A stretch of DNA of 62,044 bases. Origin: Bradyrhizobium jicamae. Lineage in GTDB: Bacteria; Pseudomonadota; Alphaproteobacteria; Rhizobiales; Xanthobacteraceae. The position numbers and the translations under genes were made by a program. The notes beneath the pieces are model-generated. The model was not told the DNA's origin and ran no database searches. It saw only the letters and a program-made list of their open reading frames with translations. Every line of letters begins with the position of its first letter. The stretch's first letter is position 1. This document shows positions 52,345 through 61,773 of the stretch, one piece after another. The stretch covers positions 1 to 62,044 of the forward strand of contig NZ_JAFCKQ010000046.1 in NCBI RefSeq assembly GCF_018130215.1, written 5' to 3'.

Positions 52345-53661
52345 TCAGAAGCCCTCGCGAAGCCATCGTCCGACCTTTCCGAAGTAACCGTCTGTCCCTG
52401 TCTTGAGCTGCCGCGTGCGCCGCGGTTCGACGTGTTCCAGGTGAGCGTATTGCGGGTAGACCAGGAGGCCCGCGGGCACCGAGAACGAAGCGCCCTTGGC
52501 TTCGTTGGGCAGCCGGCCGAAGCCGAGCGGGCGGCCGATGCGGACCTGACGGTTCAGGATGCGGGTGGCGAGCTCGACGGTACCGGTGAGCTGCGAGGCG
52601 CCGCCGCTCAACACCACGAGCGCCCTCGGCTCGGCCGCAAAGGGGGAATCCGCGAGCCGGTCACGGACCATCTCAAAAATCTCCTCGGCACGATGCCGGA
52701 CAATGTTCGCGATCGTGGCGCGGGATACGATCTGCGGAGTCTCCCGATCATCGCCTGCGGTGGGGACCGACATCAGCTCGCGGGAATCCGAGCCGCCGGG
52801 CAGCACCGTGCCGTATAAAGTCTTGATTCGCTCGGCATCCGCAATGCACGCCCCGATGCCGCGCGCAAGATCCATCGTGATGTGTTGCCCGCCGAGCGCA
52901 AATCCGGATGCGTGCACGAAGCGTCCGCCGGAATAGGTCGCGATCGTGGTCGAACCCGCGCCCATCTCGACGACGGCGGCGCCGAGATCGGCCTCGTCAT
53001 CGGTCAGGACCGACAGGCCCGCGACATACGGACTCGCCGCCATCGCTTCGACGTTGAGATGGCAGCGCTCCACCACCAGCATCAGGTTCTTGGCGACGGT
53101 CGCGTCCGACGTCACCACGTTCATGTCGACGCCGAACTGCCGCGCCACCATGCCGCGCGGGTCGCGGATGCCCTTGACGCCGTCGAGTGCGTAGCCCACC
53201 GGCAGCGCATGCAGAACGGTGCGGCCCGCGCCGGTGGCGTGGCGCATGCCGGCCGAGGTGACGCGGCTGATATCGTCTGATGTGACCGAGCCGCCGCGGA
53301 TATCGGCGGCCGCCTCAACGAGCTGACCGTGCAGACGGCCGCCGGACACCGACAGCAGGACGGACTCGACGCGAACCTTGGCCATGCGCTCGGCCAGCGC
53401 CACGGCATGGCGCACCGCCTTCTCGCATTCGGCGAGATCGACCACCGCGCCGGCCTTGACGCCGCGCGACTGGATCTGGCTGTAGCCGATCAATTCCACC
53501 GCATGCGTACGACCGCGCAGCGCCTCGTTCGGCGGCGACGGCGTCAGTCGCGCGATCATGCAGGCGATCTTGCTGGAACCGACGTCGAGCGATGCCACCA
53601 GCGCGGTGCGCTTCTGCATCGGACGCGTCTTCGGAGTGAGATTGCGGTCGAGGCCGGTCAT
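52345..53661 (-). CDS. ftsA: Cell division protein FtsA
   Basis: The 438-residue actin-like ATPase has LVASLDVGSSKIACMIA, then GAAVVEMGAGSTTIATYSGG and VVLSGGASQLTG, the phosphate and adenosine motifs of FtsA. It ends with an amphipathic helix-like YFGKVGRWLREGF, the membrane-targeting sequence. It tethers FtsZ to the inner membrane. ATG 53661 overlaps the ftsQ stop. Confidence 0.95.
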   Translation of the reverse strand: MTGLDRNLTPKTRPMQKRTALVASLDVGSSKIACMIARLTPSPPNEALRGRTHAVELIGYSQIQSRGVKAGAVVDLAECEKAVRHAVALAERMAKVRVESVLLSVSGGRLHGQLVEAAADIRGGSVTSDDISRVTSAGMRHATGAGRTVLHALPVGYALDGVKGIRDPRGMVARQFGVDMNVVTSDATVAKNLMLVVERCHLNVEAMAASPYVAGLSVLTDDEADLGAAVVEMGAGSTTIATYSGGRFVHASGFALGGQHITMDLARGIGACIADAERIKTLYGTVLPGGSDSRELMSVPTAGDDRETPQIVSRATIANIVRHRAEEIFEMVRDRLADSPFAAEPRALVVLSGGASQLTGTVELATRILNRQVRIGRPLGFGRLPNEAKGASFSVPAGLLVYPQYAHLEHVEPRRTRQLKTGTDGYFGKVGRWLREGF

Positions 53662-54665
53662 GCGGAGTCTCCGGCCTTCTTCTTGGTCTTCTTGTCCTTG
53701 AACAGCTCGTCGCGTGCCTTGCCGGCGTCCTCTGACAGCTGCACGATCAGGCGGTCGGGCAGGCGCATGTCGACGGCGACGATGTCGCGCGAGAACAGCT
53801 TCTCCTCCTTGTCGAGCTTGGAGAGCGCGGCGAGTGCGTTGCCGACGTCGTTCTCGGGAAGGCGGATGTCGAGGCCGTCCTTCAGGCGCAGGTTCCAGCG
53901 CCGTTCTCCGACGAAGATCGCAGCCTTGGTCACGTCGCGCACCAGCGGGTAGCGGTCGAGCAGCGCGAGGAAATCCCTGGCGCGGCTGTCGGCGCCCTTG
54001 CCCACCACCAGCGGCAGGTTCAGGAAGCGGCGCGACACGTAGGGCTCGAGCACCGCGCCATCGGACGCGATCACCGAGAGATGGCCGTCCTGCTGCCACA
54101 GTGCGAACGCGCTGCGCTCGACGATGTCGATCTGCAGCCGGCCGGGATAGAGCTTCAGGATCGTGGCGTCGGCGATCCAGGGATTGGCCTTCAGGCGGTC
54201 GCGCACCGTGTCGGCATCGAGGAACAGCAGCGACGAGCGGCCGTTGACGCCGCCGATCGCGAGCACCTCGTCCTGGGTGAGCTGCTTGCGGCCGTTGATG
54301 CCGACGGTGGTGATGCGGAAGCCCGCGGCGTTGGCCAGAGCGTTGCGGGTGTCGCTCAGCGCGGCGGTGAATTCGTCGACGTGACCGCCCCTGACGATGC
54401 CGAAGCCGGCGCTGCCGAGCAGGATCGCGAGCGTTGCAGCGAGGCCGGCGCGGCGCGGCAGATAGCGTTCGACCAGCTGGATCAAATGGTTCGACGGCTC
54501 GCGGTCGATCACCGGCCGAGGCCTGGCAGGACGAGCGCGACGGCGCGCCAGTCGCCTTGCGGCATGCTCGCGCAACAGCACCACCGCTTTAATAGCGGCG
54601 GCTTTCAGGTCAGCTTGAGGCCCCGGCGATCGCAGCGATCGGGTGAGGCGTCCTGCACCGTCCAT
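53658..54665 (-). CDS. ftsQ: Cell division protein FtsQ
   Basis: The 335-residue protein has a basic cytoplasmic N-terminus, one membrane helix (about 75-93), a POTRA domain (FRITTVGINGRKQLTQDEVL, ANPWIADATILKLYPGRLQI) and the FtsQ beta domain. It links FtsL/FtsB to the divisome. A Lys-rich tail (KDKKTKKKAGD) overlaps the ftsA start. Confidence 0.94.
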   Translation of the reverse strand: MDGAGRLTRSLRSPGPQADLKAAAIKAVVLLREHAARRLARRRARPARPRPVIDREPSNHLIQLVERYLPRRAGLAATLAILLGSAGFGIVRGGHVDEFTAALSDTRNALANAAGFRITTVGINGRKQLTQDEVLAIGGVNGRSSLLFLDADTVRDRLKANPWIADATILKLYPGRLQIDIVERSAFALWQQDGHLSVIASDGAVLEPYVSRRFLNLPLVVGKGADSRARDFLALLDRYPLVRDVTKAAIFVGERRWNLRLKDGLDIRLPENDVGNALAALSKLDKEEKLFSRDIVAVDMRLPDRLIVQLSEDAGKARDELFKDKKTKKKAGDSA

Positions 54666-54990
54666 TGCACGAGCTCGTCACATGTTGTGCCCGCAAAAAT
54701 CCCGCGGGTCCCGGCACAGGTGACCTCTCGGCAAGACCGGTGGGATTAGAGTGACCCCCTGTTCCCTGGTTGCGTTCCTCGAAGCGGGTATCCGCGACAG
54801 CTCACGCCCCGGCAGCCAAGCGCTACATGCGCCGCCAGCGTTAACCTTCGGGCTTCCTGGTAAACAAACGGTAAACCGGACCCGCCGATGGCGTGTTTTG
54901 GTCAACGCTGTGAGTACTTTGGCGCGAACTCGTTCACATTTTAGCAATAGGGTGCGGTTCCATCCTGCCTGCGGGTCGCGGATCCCGGCC
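54666..54990. other. ddl-ftsQ intergenic region, likely promoter of ftsQAZ
   Basis: No gene is supported in these 325 bases. On the minus strand TTTACC occurs twice 11 bases apart and GGTTAACG follows, around 54841-54876, resembling CtrA half-sites (TTAACC). CtrA controls ftsQA in Caulobacter, so cell-cycle control here is plausible. A break in an otherwise overlapped mur-fts operon supports a promoter at this point. Confidence 0.4.
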
Positions 54991-55977
54991 TCAACCCCGC
55001 ACGCGTCGCCGACCGAGCTCGACCTGGTCGTTCAGAAAATCGGCGAAGCCAATGCCCTGCGCCTTCAGGGCCTTCGGGTACAATGATGCCGCCGTGAGAC
55101 CAGGCAGCGTGTTGGTTTCGAGATAGACCGGCCCCTTCGGCGACACGATGAAGTCGCTGCGGGAGTAGCCGGAGCATGACAACGCATGGTGCGCCCGCAC
55201 CGCGGCGTCCATGATCGCGGCGCTAACCTCGGGCGCGAAGCGTCCTGGACAAATCTCCTGCGTCGATTTCAGGAGATACTTGGCAGTGTAGTCGAAGGCG
55301 CCCTCCCCCGGCACGATCTCGATCGGCGGCAGCGCGAACACCGCGCCGTCGGACTGCTCGAGCACGCCGCAGGTCGCCTCCACGCCGGATATGAACGGCT
55401 CGATCAGATAGTCCTCGGCGCGAGCGGCATTGCGGACCGCGACAAGATCCTGCCTGGCGTTGACGAAGATCAGCCCGTAGCTCGAACCATCCTTCGCGGG
55501 CTTTGCAATCAGCTTGCCGTGTTCGGCGAACGCCTCGTCGATCCGTTCGACGGCGATGCCCTGCGGCGCGTTGAGGCCGGCAATCGCGGCGAAGCGCTTG
55601 GCCGAGGGCTTGTCGAAGGCAAGATGCGACGCGGCCGAACCCGAGCCGGTGAACGGGACGCCGCGCATCTCGCACATTGCCTGCAATTCGCCATTCTCGG
55701 CGCGGCCGCCGTGCAGGCCGAGCACCAGCGCCCGCTCCTCCTGCTTCGCGTTGTCAAGCGCTTGCGGCAGGTCGATGCCGCGACCATCGGGCTTGAACTC
55801 GATCTCGAACGGCCGGGCGTGACCAAGCAATCTCTCTGACGAGACCTCGTGGACGGTATCATCGACATCCCAGAACCAGAGGTCAGCGTCCGGCAGCGCG
55901 CGATGCAGCGCCTGCGCGCTTGCCACCGAAACCAGTCGCTCCTTGTTGGAGCCGCCGAACAGAATGGTGACCCGCAT
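54991..55977 (-). CDS. ddl: D-alanine-D-alanine ligase
   Basis: The 328-residue ATP-grasp enzyme joins two D-Ala for peptidoglycan. Visible are TILFGGSNKERLVS, VLGLHGGRAENGELQ, LIAKPAKDGSSYG, and the late YLETNTLPGL motif with metal-binding Glu and Asn. The stop and start of murB and ddl share one base (TGATG). Confidence 0.94.
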   Translation of the reverse strand: MRVTILFGGSNKERLVSVASAQALHRALPDADLWFWDVDDTVHEVSSERLLGHARPFEIEFKPDGRGIDLPQALDNAKQEERALVLGLHGGRAENGELQAMCEMRGVPFTGSGSAASHLAFDKPSAKRFAAIAGLNAPQGIAVERIDEAFAEHGKLIAKPAKDGSSYGLIFVNARQDLVAVRNAARAEDYLIEPFISGVEATCGVLEQSDGAVFALPPIEIVPGEGAFDYTAKYLLKSTQEICPGRFAPEVSAAIMDAAVRAHHALSCSGYSRSDFIVSPKGPVYLETNTLPGLTAASLYPKALKAQGIGFADFLNDQVELGRRRVRG

Positions 55978-56906
55978 CAGTTCCTTCCGATCCCGATCCG
56001 CTTGATTTCCCAGTGTAGCTCGATTCCGCTGGATTGCTTCACCCGTTCGCGCACCGTCTCGCCCAATGTTTCGATGTCGTGCCCGGTGGCGTTGCCGGTG
56101 TTGATCAGGAAATTGCAGTGCATCTCCGAGACCTGGGCGCCGCCGACCTTCAGTCCGCGACAGCCGGCCGCATCGATCAGTTTCCAGGCGCTGTCGCCGG
56201 GCGGATTCTTGAAGGTCGAGCCGCCGGTCTTCTCGCGGATCGGCTGCGCGGTCTCGCGATGGGCCTGCACCTCTTTCATGCGGGCGCGGATGGCCTCCGC
56301 ATCCGCGATGCTTCCACGGAATCGCGCCGAGGTGAAAATGATGGAGGGATCGACGCCGCTGTTGCGATAGACGAACTTCATGTCGGCATTGCCGAAGCTG
56401 TGCCTGGTGCCGTCGCGGCCGATGCCGGTGGCCTCGACCAGCACATCCCTGGTCTCGCCGCCATTGGCGCCGGCGTTCATCCGCAATGCGCCGCCCACAG
56501 TGCCGGGAATGCCGAAGAAGAACTCCATGCCGCCGATCCCGGCCGCTGCCGCCGTCTCCGCCACGCGCTTGTCGAGCGCTGCGGCGCCTGCGGCGACGAT
56601 ATCGTCGCTTGCACTGGTCTCGCCGAACGCGCGCGGCGCCAGCCGGATCACGACGCCGGGCATGCCGCCGTCGCGCACGATCAGATTGGAGCCGACGCCG
56701 ACGACATAGACCGGCAGCTCCTGCGGCAGATGCTTCAGGAAATAAGCGAGATCATCCTCGTCCGCCGGCGTGAACAGCACCTGCGCCGGACCGCCGACGC
56801 GAAACCAGGTCAGTTCCGCCAGCGACTGGTTGGCAAGCAACCGCCCGCGCAGCAGCGGCATCGCGGCCTTCAGCTCGGGCGTGATGTCGGGAAAGGCCAC
56901 GGTCAC
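55977..56906 (-). CDS. murB: UDP-N-acetylenolpyruvoylglucosamine reductase
   Basis: The 309-residue FAD enzyme forms UDP-MurNAc. It has LTWFRVGGPAQVLFTPAD, VVGVGSNLIVRDGG, GIPGTVGGALRMNAGANGGE and GSTFKNPPGDSAWKLIDAAG with the catalytic Ser region. I use the GTG at 56906, which overlaps the murC stop (GTGA). Confidence 0.94.
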   Translation of the reverse strand: MTVAFPDITPELKAAMPLLRGRLLANQSLAELTWFRVGGPAQVLFTPADEDDLAYFLKHLPQELPVYVVGVGSNLIVRDGGMPGVVIRLAPRAFGETSASDDIVAAGAAALDKRVAETAAAAGIGGMEFFFGIPGTVGGALRMNAGANGGETRDVLVEATGIGRDGTRHSFGNADMKFVYRNSGVDPSIIFTSARFRGSIADAEAIRARMKEVQAHRETAQPIREKTGGSTFKNPPGDSAWKLIDAAGCRGLKVGGAQVSEMHCNFLINTGNATGHDIETLGETVRERVKQSSGIELHWEIKRIGIGRN

Positions 56907-58306
56907 CCCAGCGCCTTCAATTCGTCGGGCAGCGCGTAGGCCCATTGCGTGATGTTGCCGGCGCCGAGACAAACGACGAGGTCACCCGGCCTGGCGAGGC
57001 CGTGCGCGATCTTTGCGAGTTCGGTCGAGCTCGGCAGCGGAATGACATTGCGGTGGCCGTGGGTGCGCAGGCCGGTGACGAAATGATCGCGATCGATGCC
57101 CGGGATCGGCGCCTCGCCGGCGGGATAGACCTCCGCGACCACGACGGCGTCGGCGTCGTTGAAGCAGGTGCAGAACTCCTCGAACAGCGATTGCAGGCGG
57201 GTGAAGCGATGCGGCTGCACGACCGCGATGATCTTGCCGTTGGTGGATTCCCGCGCCGCCTTCAGCACAGCAGCGATCTCGACCGGGTGATGACCGTAAT
57301 CGTCGATCACGGTGACGCCGTTCCATTCACCGGTCCTGGTGAAGCGCCGCTTCACGCCGCCGAAGCCGGCCATGGCCTGGCGGATCACGTCGTCGGACAC
57401 GCCGAGTTCGTGCGCGACCGCGATCGCCGCCGTCGCATTCGAGGCGTTGTGACGTCCCGGCATCGGCAGAGTGATGTCGGCGATCTCGTGCGTCGCGCCG
57501 GTCTTGCGATCGCGGATCGCGACCTTGAACTTCGAGCCGCCGCCCATCGGCGTCAGATCCATCAGCCGTGCGTCGGCCTGAGGATTCTGGCCGTAGGTGA
57601 TGATGCGGCGATCCTCGATCTGGCCGACGAGGTTCTGCACCACGGGATGGTCGGTGCACATCACCGCGAAACCATAGAACGGAACGTTCTCGACGAAGCT
57701 GCGGAAAGCGTCCTGGATCGCCTCGAAGGTCTTGAAATGGTCGAGATGCTCCGGATCGACATTGGTCACGATCACGACATCGGACGGCAGCTTCAGGAAT
57801 GTGCCGTCGCTCTCGTCGGCCTCGACCACCATCCAGTCGCCGGCCCCGAGCCGCGCGTTGGAGCCGTAGGCGTTGATGATGCCGCCGTTGATCACGGTCG
57901 GATCGAGCCCGCCGGCGTCGAGCAAGGTCGCCACCATCGTGGTCGTGGTGGTTTTGCCGTGGGTGCCGGCGATCGCGACGCAGCTCTTCAGCCGCATCAG
58001 TTCCGCCAGCATCTCGGCGCGCCGCACCACGGGCAGGCGCAGCGCGCGTGCCGCCATCAATTCCGGATTGTCGCGCTTGATCGCGGTCGATACCACGACA
58101 ACGTCGGCGCCGTCGACATTCTCTGCCTTGTGGCCGACCGAGACGGTCGCGCCTTTCTTGCGCAGCCGTTCGAGGTTGTAGTTGTCTGACGCGTCCGAGC
58201 CCTGCACCGTGTAGCCGAGATTGAGCAGCACCTCGGCGATGCCGCTCATGCCGATGCCGCCGATCCCGACGAAATGAATGGGTCCGATCTCGCGCGGCAG
58301 TCTCAT
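56903..58306 (-). CDS. murC: UDP-N-acetylmuramate-L-alanine ligase
   Basis: The 467-residue Mur ligase has FVGIGGIGMSGIAEVL, the ATP loop IAGTHGKTTTT, VVEADESDGTFL, NVDPEHLDH and DDYGHHPVEI. It adds L-Ala to UDP-MurNAc. ATG 58306 begins MRLPREIGPIHF. It is separated from murG by two unrelated genes. Confidence 0.95.
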   Translation of the reverse strand: MRLPREIGPIHFVGIGGIGMSGIAEVLLNLGYTVQGSDASDNYNLERLRKKGATVSVGHKAENVDGADVVVVSTAIKRDNPELMAARALRLPVVRRAEMLAELMRLKSCVAIAGTHGKTTTTTMVATLLDAGGLDPTVINGGIINAYGSNARLGAGDWMVVEADESDGTFLKLPSDVVIVTNVDPEHLDHFKTFEAIQDAFRSFVENVPFYGFAVMCTDHPVVQNLVGQIEDRRIITYGQNPQADARLMDLTPMGGGSKFKVAIRDRKTGATHEIADITLPMPGRHNASNATAAIAVAHELGVSDDVIRQAMAGFGGVKRRFTRTGEWNGVTVIDDYGHHPVEIAAVLKAARESTNGKIIAVVQPHRFTRLQSLFEEFCTCFNDADAVVVAEVYPAGEAPIPGIDRDHFVTGLRTHGHRNVIPLPSSTELAKIAHGLARPGDLVVCLGAGNITQWAYALPDELKALG

Positions 58307-58429
58307 GGTCCGGTTCCTAACATGGCCACTGGTGCAGGCGACGGCTGGCGAAGGATATGAACCAAATCCGCCGCCCCTGAGGCGACTGGATGCCTCGCTT
58401 TGGCGTGACAACACAAGACAAATCTGGGC

Positions 58430-58972
58430 CTAGGCCGGATCTGCCGGCACGACAAGCGAGGAGCCGCATATTGGATAAAACCGGTCGCCCCAGCCGACAT
58501 TGTGGCCCGATGGACAGCGGCGCTGCAGATTCGAAAGGCCACGTCGATAGGCCGTGACCAAGATCGCCAGGCCCGTCGCATAGAACACCATCCAATGACC
58601 AGAGAAGCCGTGAAGCACCAACGCCGGAGGGGCGCCTTGAACCTGCTTCGGCGGAGGATGCAACGACGCGAGGACGGCGAAGATCGCGAAATTCACGATG
58701 GCGTATATGAAGAACCCGTAGATCAAGTACTTCATCCAAGCGGGACATCCGGACAGTGCCACCTTCCAGAAATCCCTGCGGTTCACGCCTCCCGACATCT
58801 TCATCGACAGCAACACAACCGGAATCCAGAGCGGAAAAATGCCGACATGCAGTGCCACGAACACCGGCATTCCCAACTTGACTCCGAACGTCGACAGGAT
58901 GTGCGCCACAAGGCTGAACGCGAGGCCGCAGGCGGCGTAAACGATCAATGGCAGAAGCAACAGCTGCGTCAT
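58430..58972 (-). CDS. Unknown membrane protein between murG and murC
   Basis: The 180-residue product has about four membrane helices (LLLLPLIVYAACGLAFSLVA, VALHVGIFPLWIPVVLL, YLIYGFFIYAIVNFAIFAVL, WMVFYATGLAILVTAY). It ends in a short soluble part with two Cys (RRCPSGHNVGWGDRFYPIC). Composition is less GC-rich than the flanking mur genes, suggesting later insertion. I recognise no family. It has its own 123-base gap before murC. Confidence 0.75.
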   Translation of the reverse strand: MTQLLLLPLIVYAACGLAFSLVAHILSTFGVKLGMPVFVALHVGIFPLWIPVVLLSMKMSGGVNRRDFWKVALSGCPAWMKYLIYGFFIYAIVNFAIFAVLASLHPPPKQVQGAPPALVLHGFSGHWMVFYATGLAILVTAYRRGLSNLQRRCPSGHNVGWGDRFYPICGSSLVVPADPA

Positions 58973-59071
58973 GAACCCGAAACGGCAAAGCGGGTGAACG
59001 GCATCGATATCCGCAGCTTCTAGCACGCCACGCGGTCGAATCGCCACCGGTGCCGATGGTGTGATCGCGGA

Positions 59072-59221
59072 TCACGAACTTCTCCAAACCGACTCGACAC
59101 CCTCGACGGCTGCATCCCGCACCTCGATGACACGGAGACAATTGCCAAGCCGGATGGTTTCGAGCGGCTGCAGGATCAGATCGGAGAATTCCGAGGCCGA
59201 CTGGATCAGCAGGTCCGCCAT
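59072..59221 (-). CDS. 49-residue small protein after murG
   Basis: A short frame from ATG 59221 (MADLLIQSASEFSDLILQPL, ending ESVWRSS) has a strong GGAGGAGG ribosome site nine or so bases upstream, overlapping the murG end by position but 19 bases after its stop. Codon use looks ordinary. The peptide is acidic and amphipathic, without a signal. It is either a real small protein or a relic of the insertion carrying the next gene. Confidence 0.5.
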   Translation of the reverse strand: MADLLIQSASEFSDLILQPLETIRLGNCLRVIEVRDAAVEGVESVWRSS

Positions 59222-59240
59222 GATCAGCCTCCTCCGGCCT

Positions 59241-60353
59241 TCAGCCCGCCGCCTCGATCCGGGCCACCTTCATGACCAGGTCGGACAGCCGCTCGGCGGC
59301 ATCGAGCCGGCCGGCGCCGCGCGCGGCGATCGCCATCGTTGCGAGCTTCGCAGGCTCGGTGGCGAAGGCCGAGATTTCGGCGGCCAGCCGATCCGGCGTG
59401 AAGTCGGCCTGCGCGAGGCGGATCGCGCCGCCCGCCTGCGACAGCACGCCGGCGTTGGCGAACTGGTCCTGGTCGATCGCGCCGGGCAGCGGCACCAGGA
59501 TCGAGGGCCGGCCGATCGCGGCGAGCTCGGCGACCGTGCCGGCGCCGGAGCGCGAGATCACGAACTGGCTCGAGGCAAGCCGCGCCGGCAAATCCGAGAA
59601 GAACGGCGCGAGCTCGGCATTGATCTTGAGCCGGTCGTAGACCGCGCGCACCCGCGCCATGTCCTCTTCGCGCACCTGCTGGGTGAGGATCAGGCGGCCC
59701 CATAGCGCAGGATCGAGCTTCTCGATCGCCGGCGGCACGATATCGCTCATCACCCGCGCGCCCTGGCTGCCGCCGACGACCAGCATGCGCAGCGGGCCGC
59801 CCGCGTCGGGCGGCGCATATTTCACCGCGGCAGCCGCAAGGATCGCCGGGCGCATCGGCGTGCCGACCGTGGTCGTCTTGCCGGCGAGCGCGGGATCGCG
59901 GTCGAGCACGCCGGGCAGCGAGGTGGCGATCGCATCGACACGGGTGGAGAGGAAACGGTTGGCGCGGCCGAGCACCGCATTGGCATCATGGATGATGCAG
60001 GGCACGCCGAGCAGGCGCGCCCCGATCAGCGGCGGCAAGGTCGGGTAGCCGCCGAAGCCGACCACGGCTGACGGTTTCAGCCGACGCACCAGGTTGGCGG
60101 CGACCAGGGTGCCATAGCCCAGCATCAGCGCGGTCCGCCCCAGCGAGATCGGATTGCGGCTGCGAACGGTGGCGCTCGGCACCAGGTCGATCGTGTCCCT
60201 GGCGAACAGGCCGGAGTAGCGCAGCGCGCGGCCATCGGTCGCAAGCCGCACGCGCAGGCCGCGCCGGAGCAGCTCTACCGCGAGCGCTTCGGCCGGGAAC
60301 AGATGGCCGCCGGTGCCGCCGGCCGCCAGCAGAATCAGGGGCGCGTTATCCAT
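59241..60353 (-). CDS. murG: Lipid II synthase MurG
   Basis: The 370-residue glycosyltransferase has LAAGGTGGHLFPAEAL, VVGFGGYPTLPPLIG, IIHDANAVLGRANR (usually EQN; the Glu is Asp here and Gln is Ala), VVGGSQGARVMSD and SRSGAGTVAELAAIGRPSILVPLP. It adds GlcNAc to lipid I. ATG 60353 starts 35 bases after ftsW. Confidence 0.95.
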   Translation of the reverse strand: MDNAPLILLAAGGTGGHLFPAEALAVELLRRGLRVRLATDGRALRYSGLFARDTIDLVPSATVRSRNPISLGRTALMLGYGTLVAANLVRRLKPSAVVGFGGYPTLPPLIGARLLGVPCIIHDANAVLGRANRFLSTRVDAIATSLPGVLDRDPALAGKTTTVGTPMRPAILAAAAVKYAPPDAGGPLRMLVVGGSQGARVMSDIVPPAIEKLDPALWGRLILTQQVREEDMARVRAVYDRLKINAELAPFFSDLPARLASSQFVISRSGAGTVAELAAIGRPSILVPLPGAIDQDQFANAGVLSQAGGAIRLAQADFTPDRLAAEISAFATEPAKLATMAIAARGAGRLDAAERLSDLVMKVARIEAAG

Positions 60354-60388
60354 GGCTTCCAGATAGCCGACGCTACCGTCACAGTCAC

Positions 60389-61540
60389 CTACGCGTAGGC
60401 GCGCTGATTGCTGGCGCCTTCCATCGATTCGATCTCGGTGCGCGGCCGCTGCCGCGTCAGTGCCAGCATCATGCCGACGCCATAGGCGAGCGACACGAAC
60501 GAGGAGCCGCCATAGGAGATGAACGGCAGTGTCATGCCCTTGGCCGGGATCAGTTGCAGATTGACAGCCATGTTGATTGCGGCCTGCACGCCGAACAGGA
60601 TGGCGAGCCCGGATGCTGCGAAGCGCGCGAACGTGTCGTCGGTGGAATAGGCCCGCGTCAGCGTGCGGATCACGACGAAGGCGAACAGCGCCACCAGCAT
60701 CAGGCAGAGGATGATGCCGAACTCCTCGGCGGCAACCGCGAACACGAAGTCGGTGTGGCTGTCGGGCAGGCTGCGCTTTGCAATTCCCTCTCCGGGTCCC
60801 AGCCCGAACCAGCCGCCGTTCCAGAATGCTTCCATCGCGGTGTCGACCTGGAAGGTGTCGCCGGAGGCGGGGTTCATGAAGCGCTTGATGCGGCCGGCGA
60901 CGTGCGGCACCAGCAGATAGGCGCCGAACAGGCCGGCTCCGGCTGCTCCCGCGAGTCCGAACACCCAGATCATCCGCATGCCCGCGATGAAGAACAGCGC
61001 GCCCCACACCGTCAGGATCAGCATGGTCTGGCCGAAGTCAGGCTCCATCACCAGCAGCGTGACCAGCATCATCAGGAGCACCAGCGCCATCGAGGTCGCC
61101 GGCATTTCCGGCCGCTTGGTCGATTCCGCGAACAGCCAGGCCGCGACGATCACGAAGGCGGGCTTTGCGCATTCCGATGCCTGGATGTTGACGCCGAGCA
61201 GCGTGATCCAGCGCCGCGAGCCCTTGACCTCGGGTCCGACCAGGAGCGTCACCACGATCAGGAAGATGCTGAGCGCGAACACGACCAGCGCCGTGCGCCG
61301 GATCTGCCGCGGCGTCATGAACGACACCGCGAGCAGCACGATCAGCGACGGTGCGAGGAACATCACGTGCCGGTTGAAGAAATGGAAGGGATCGAGCCCG
61401 ATACGGGTCGCCACCGGCGGGCTCGCCGCCAGCGACAGGATGACGCCCGCCAGCATCAGCGCAATGATCGCCGCAAGCAGCAGCTTGTCGACGGTCCACC
61501 ACCAGTCCGAAAACGGGGTGCGTTGGTCACGGGCGAGCAT
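60389..61540 (-). CDS. ftsW: Peptidoglycan glycosyltransferase FtsW
   Basis: The 383-residue SEDS protein has about ten membrane helices, KGSRRWITLLGVNIQASECAK, VMEPDFGQTMLI (with the catalytic-type Asp), and PFISYGGSSFVSLAYGVGM. It polymerises septal glycan. The first gene upstream in this order is normally murD, which must lie beyond the window. Confidence 0.95.
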   Translation of the reverse strand: MLARDQRTPFSDWWWTVDKLLLAAIIALMLAGVILSLAASPPVATRIGLDPFHFFNRHVMFLAPSLIVLLAVSFMTPRQIRRTALVVFALSIFLIVVTLLVGPEVKGSRRWITLLGVNIQASECAKPAFVIVAAWLFAESTKRPEMPATSMALVLLMMLVTLLVMEPDFGQTMLILTVWGALFFIAGMRMIWVFGLAGAAGAGLFGAYLLVPHVAGRIKRFMNPASGDTFQVDTAMEAFWNGGWFGLGPGEGIAKRSLPDSHTDFVFAVAAEEFGIILCLMLVALFAFVVIRTLTRAYSTDDTFARFAASGLAILFGVQAAINMAVNLQLIPAKGMTLPFISYGGSSFVSLAYGVGMMLALTRQRPRTEIESMEGASNQRAYA

Positions 61541-61773
61541 GGATGTCCCCAGATGGCAGAGGTGGCATCATTGGTGGCCCAGGATGGTTTCCAGCACGTT
61601 AACGGGATGGGTAACTTTTGAGGGAGGCGGGTTGACCGCGCCCGCCGCTGTCGTCCCGGCAAAGGCCAGCACAACAGCGCTTTTATGGTTCGCATTGTGC
61701 GACATGGGTTCGCGCTCTCGCGACATGAACTGTCCGAGTTCTGCCCTTCGTTTCGCCGCTCTGTGAGCAGAGG
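61541..61773. other. Upstream region of ftsW
   Basis: No gene is supported. A GTCGTCCCGGC half-repeat occurs at about 61650. Further right the sequence merges into the dispersed repeat whose stem arm starts at 61774. Confidence 0.4.
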
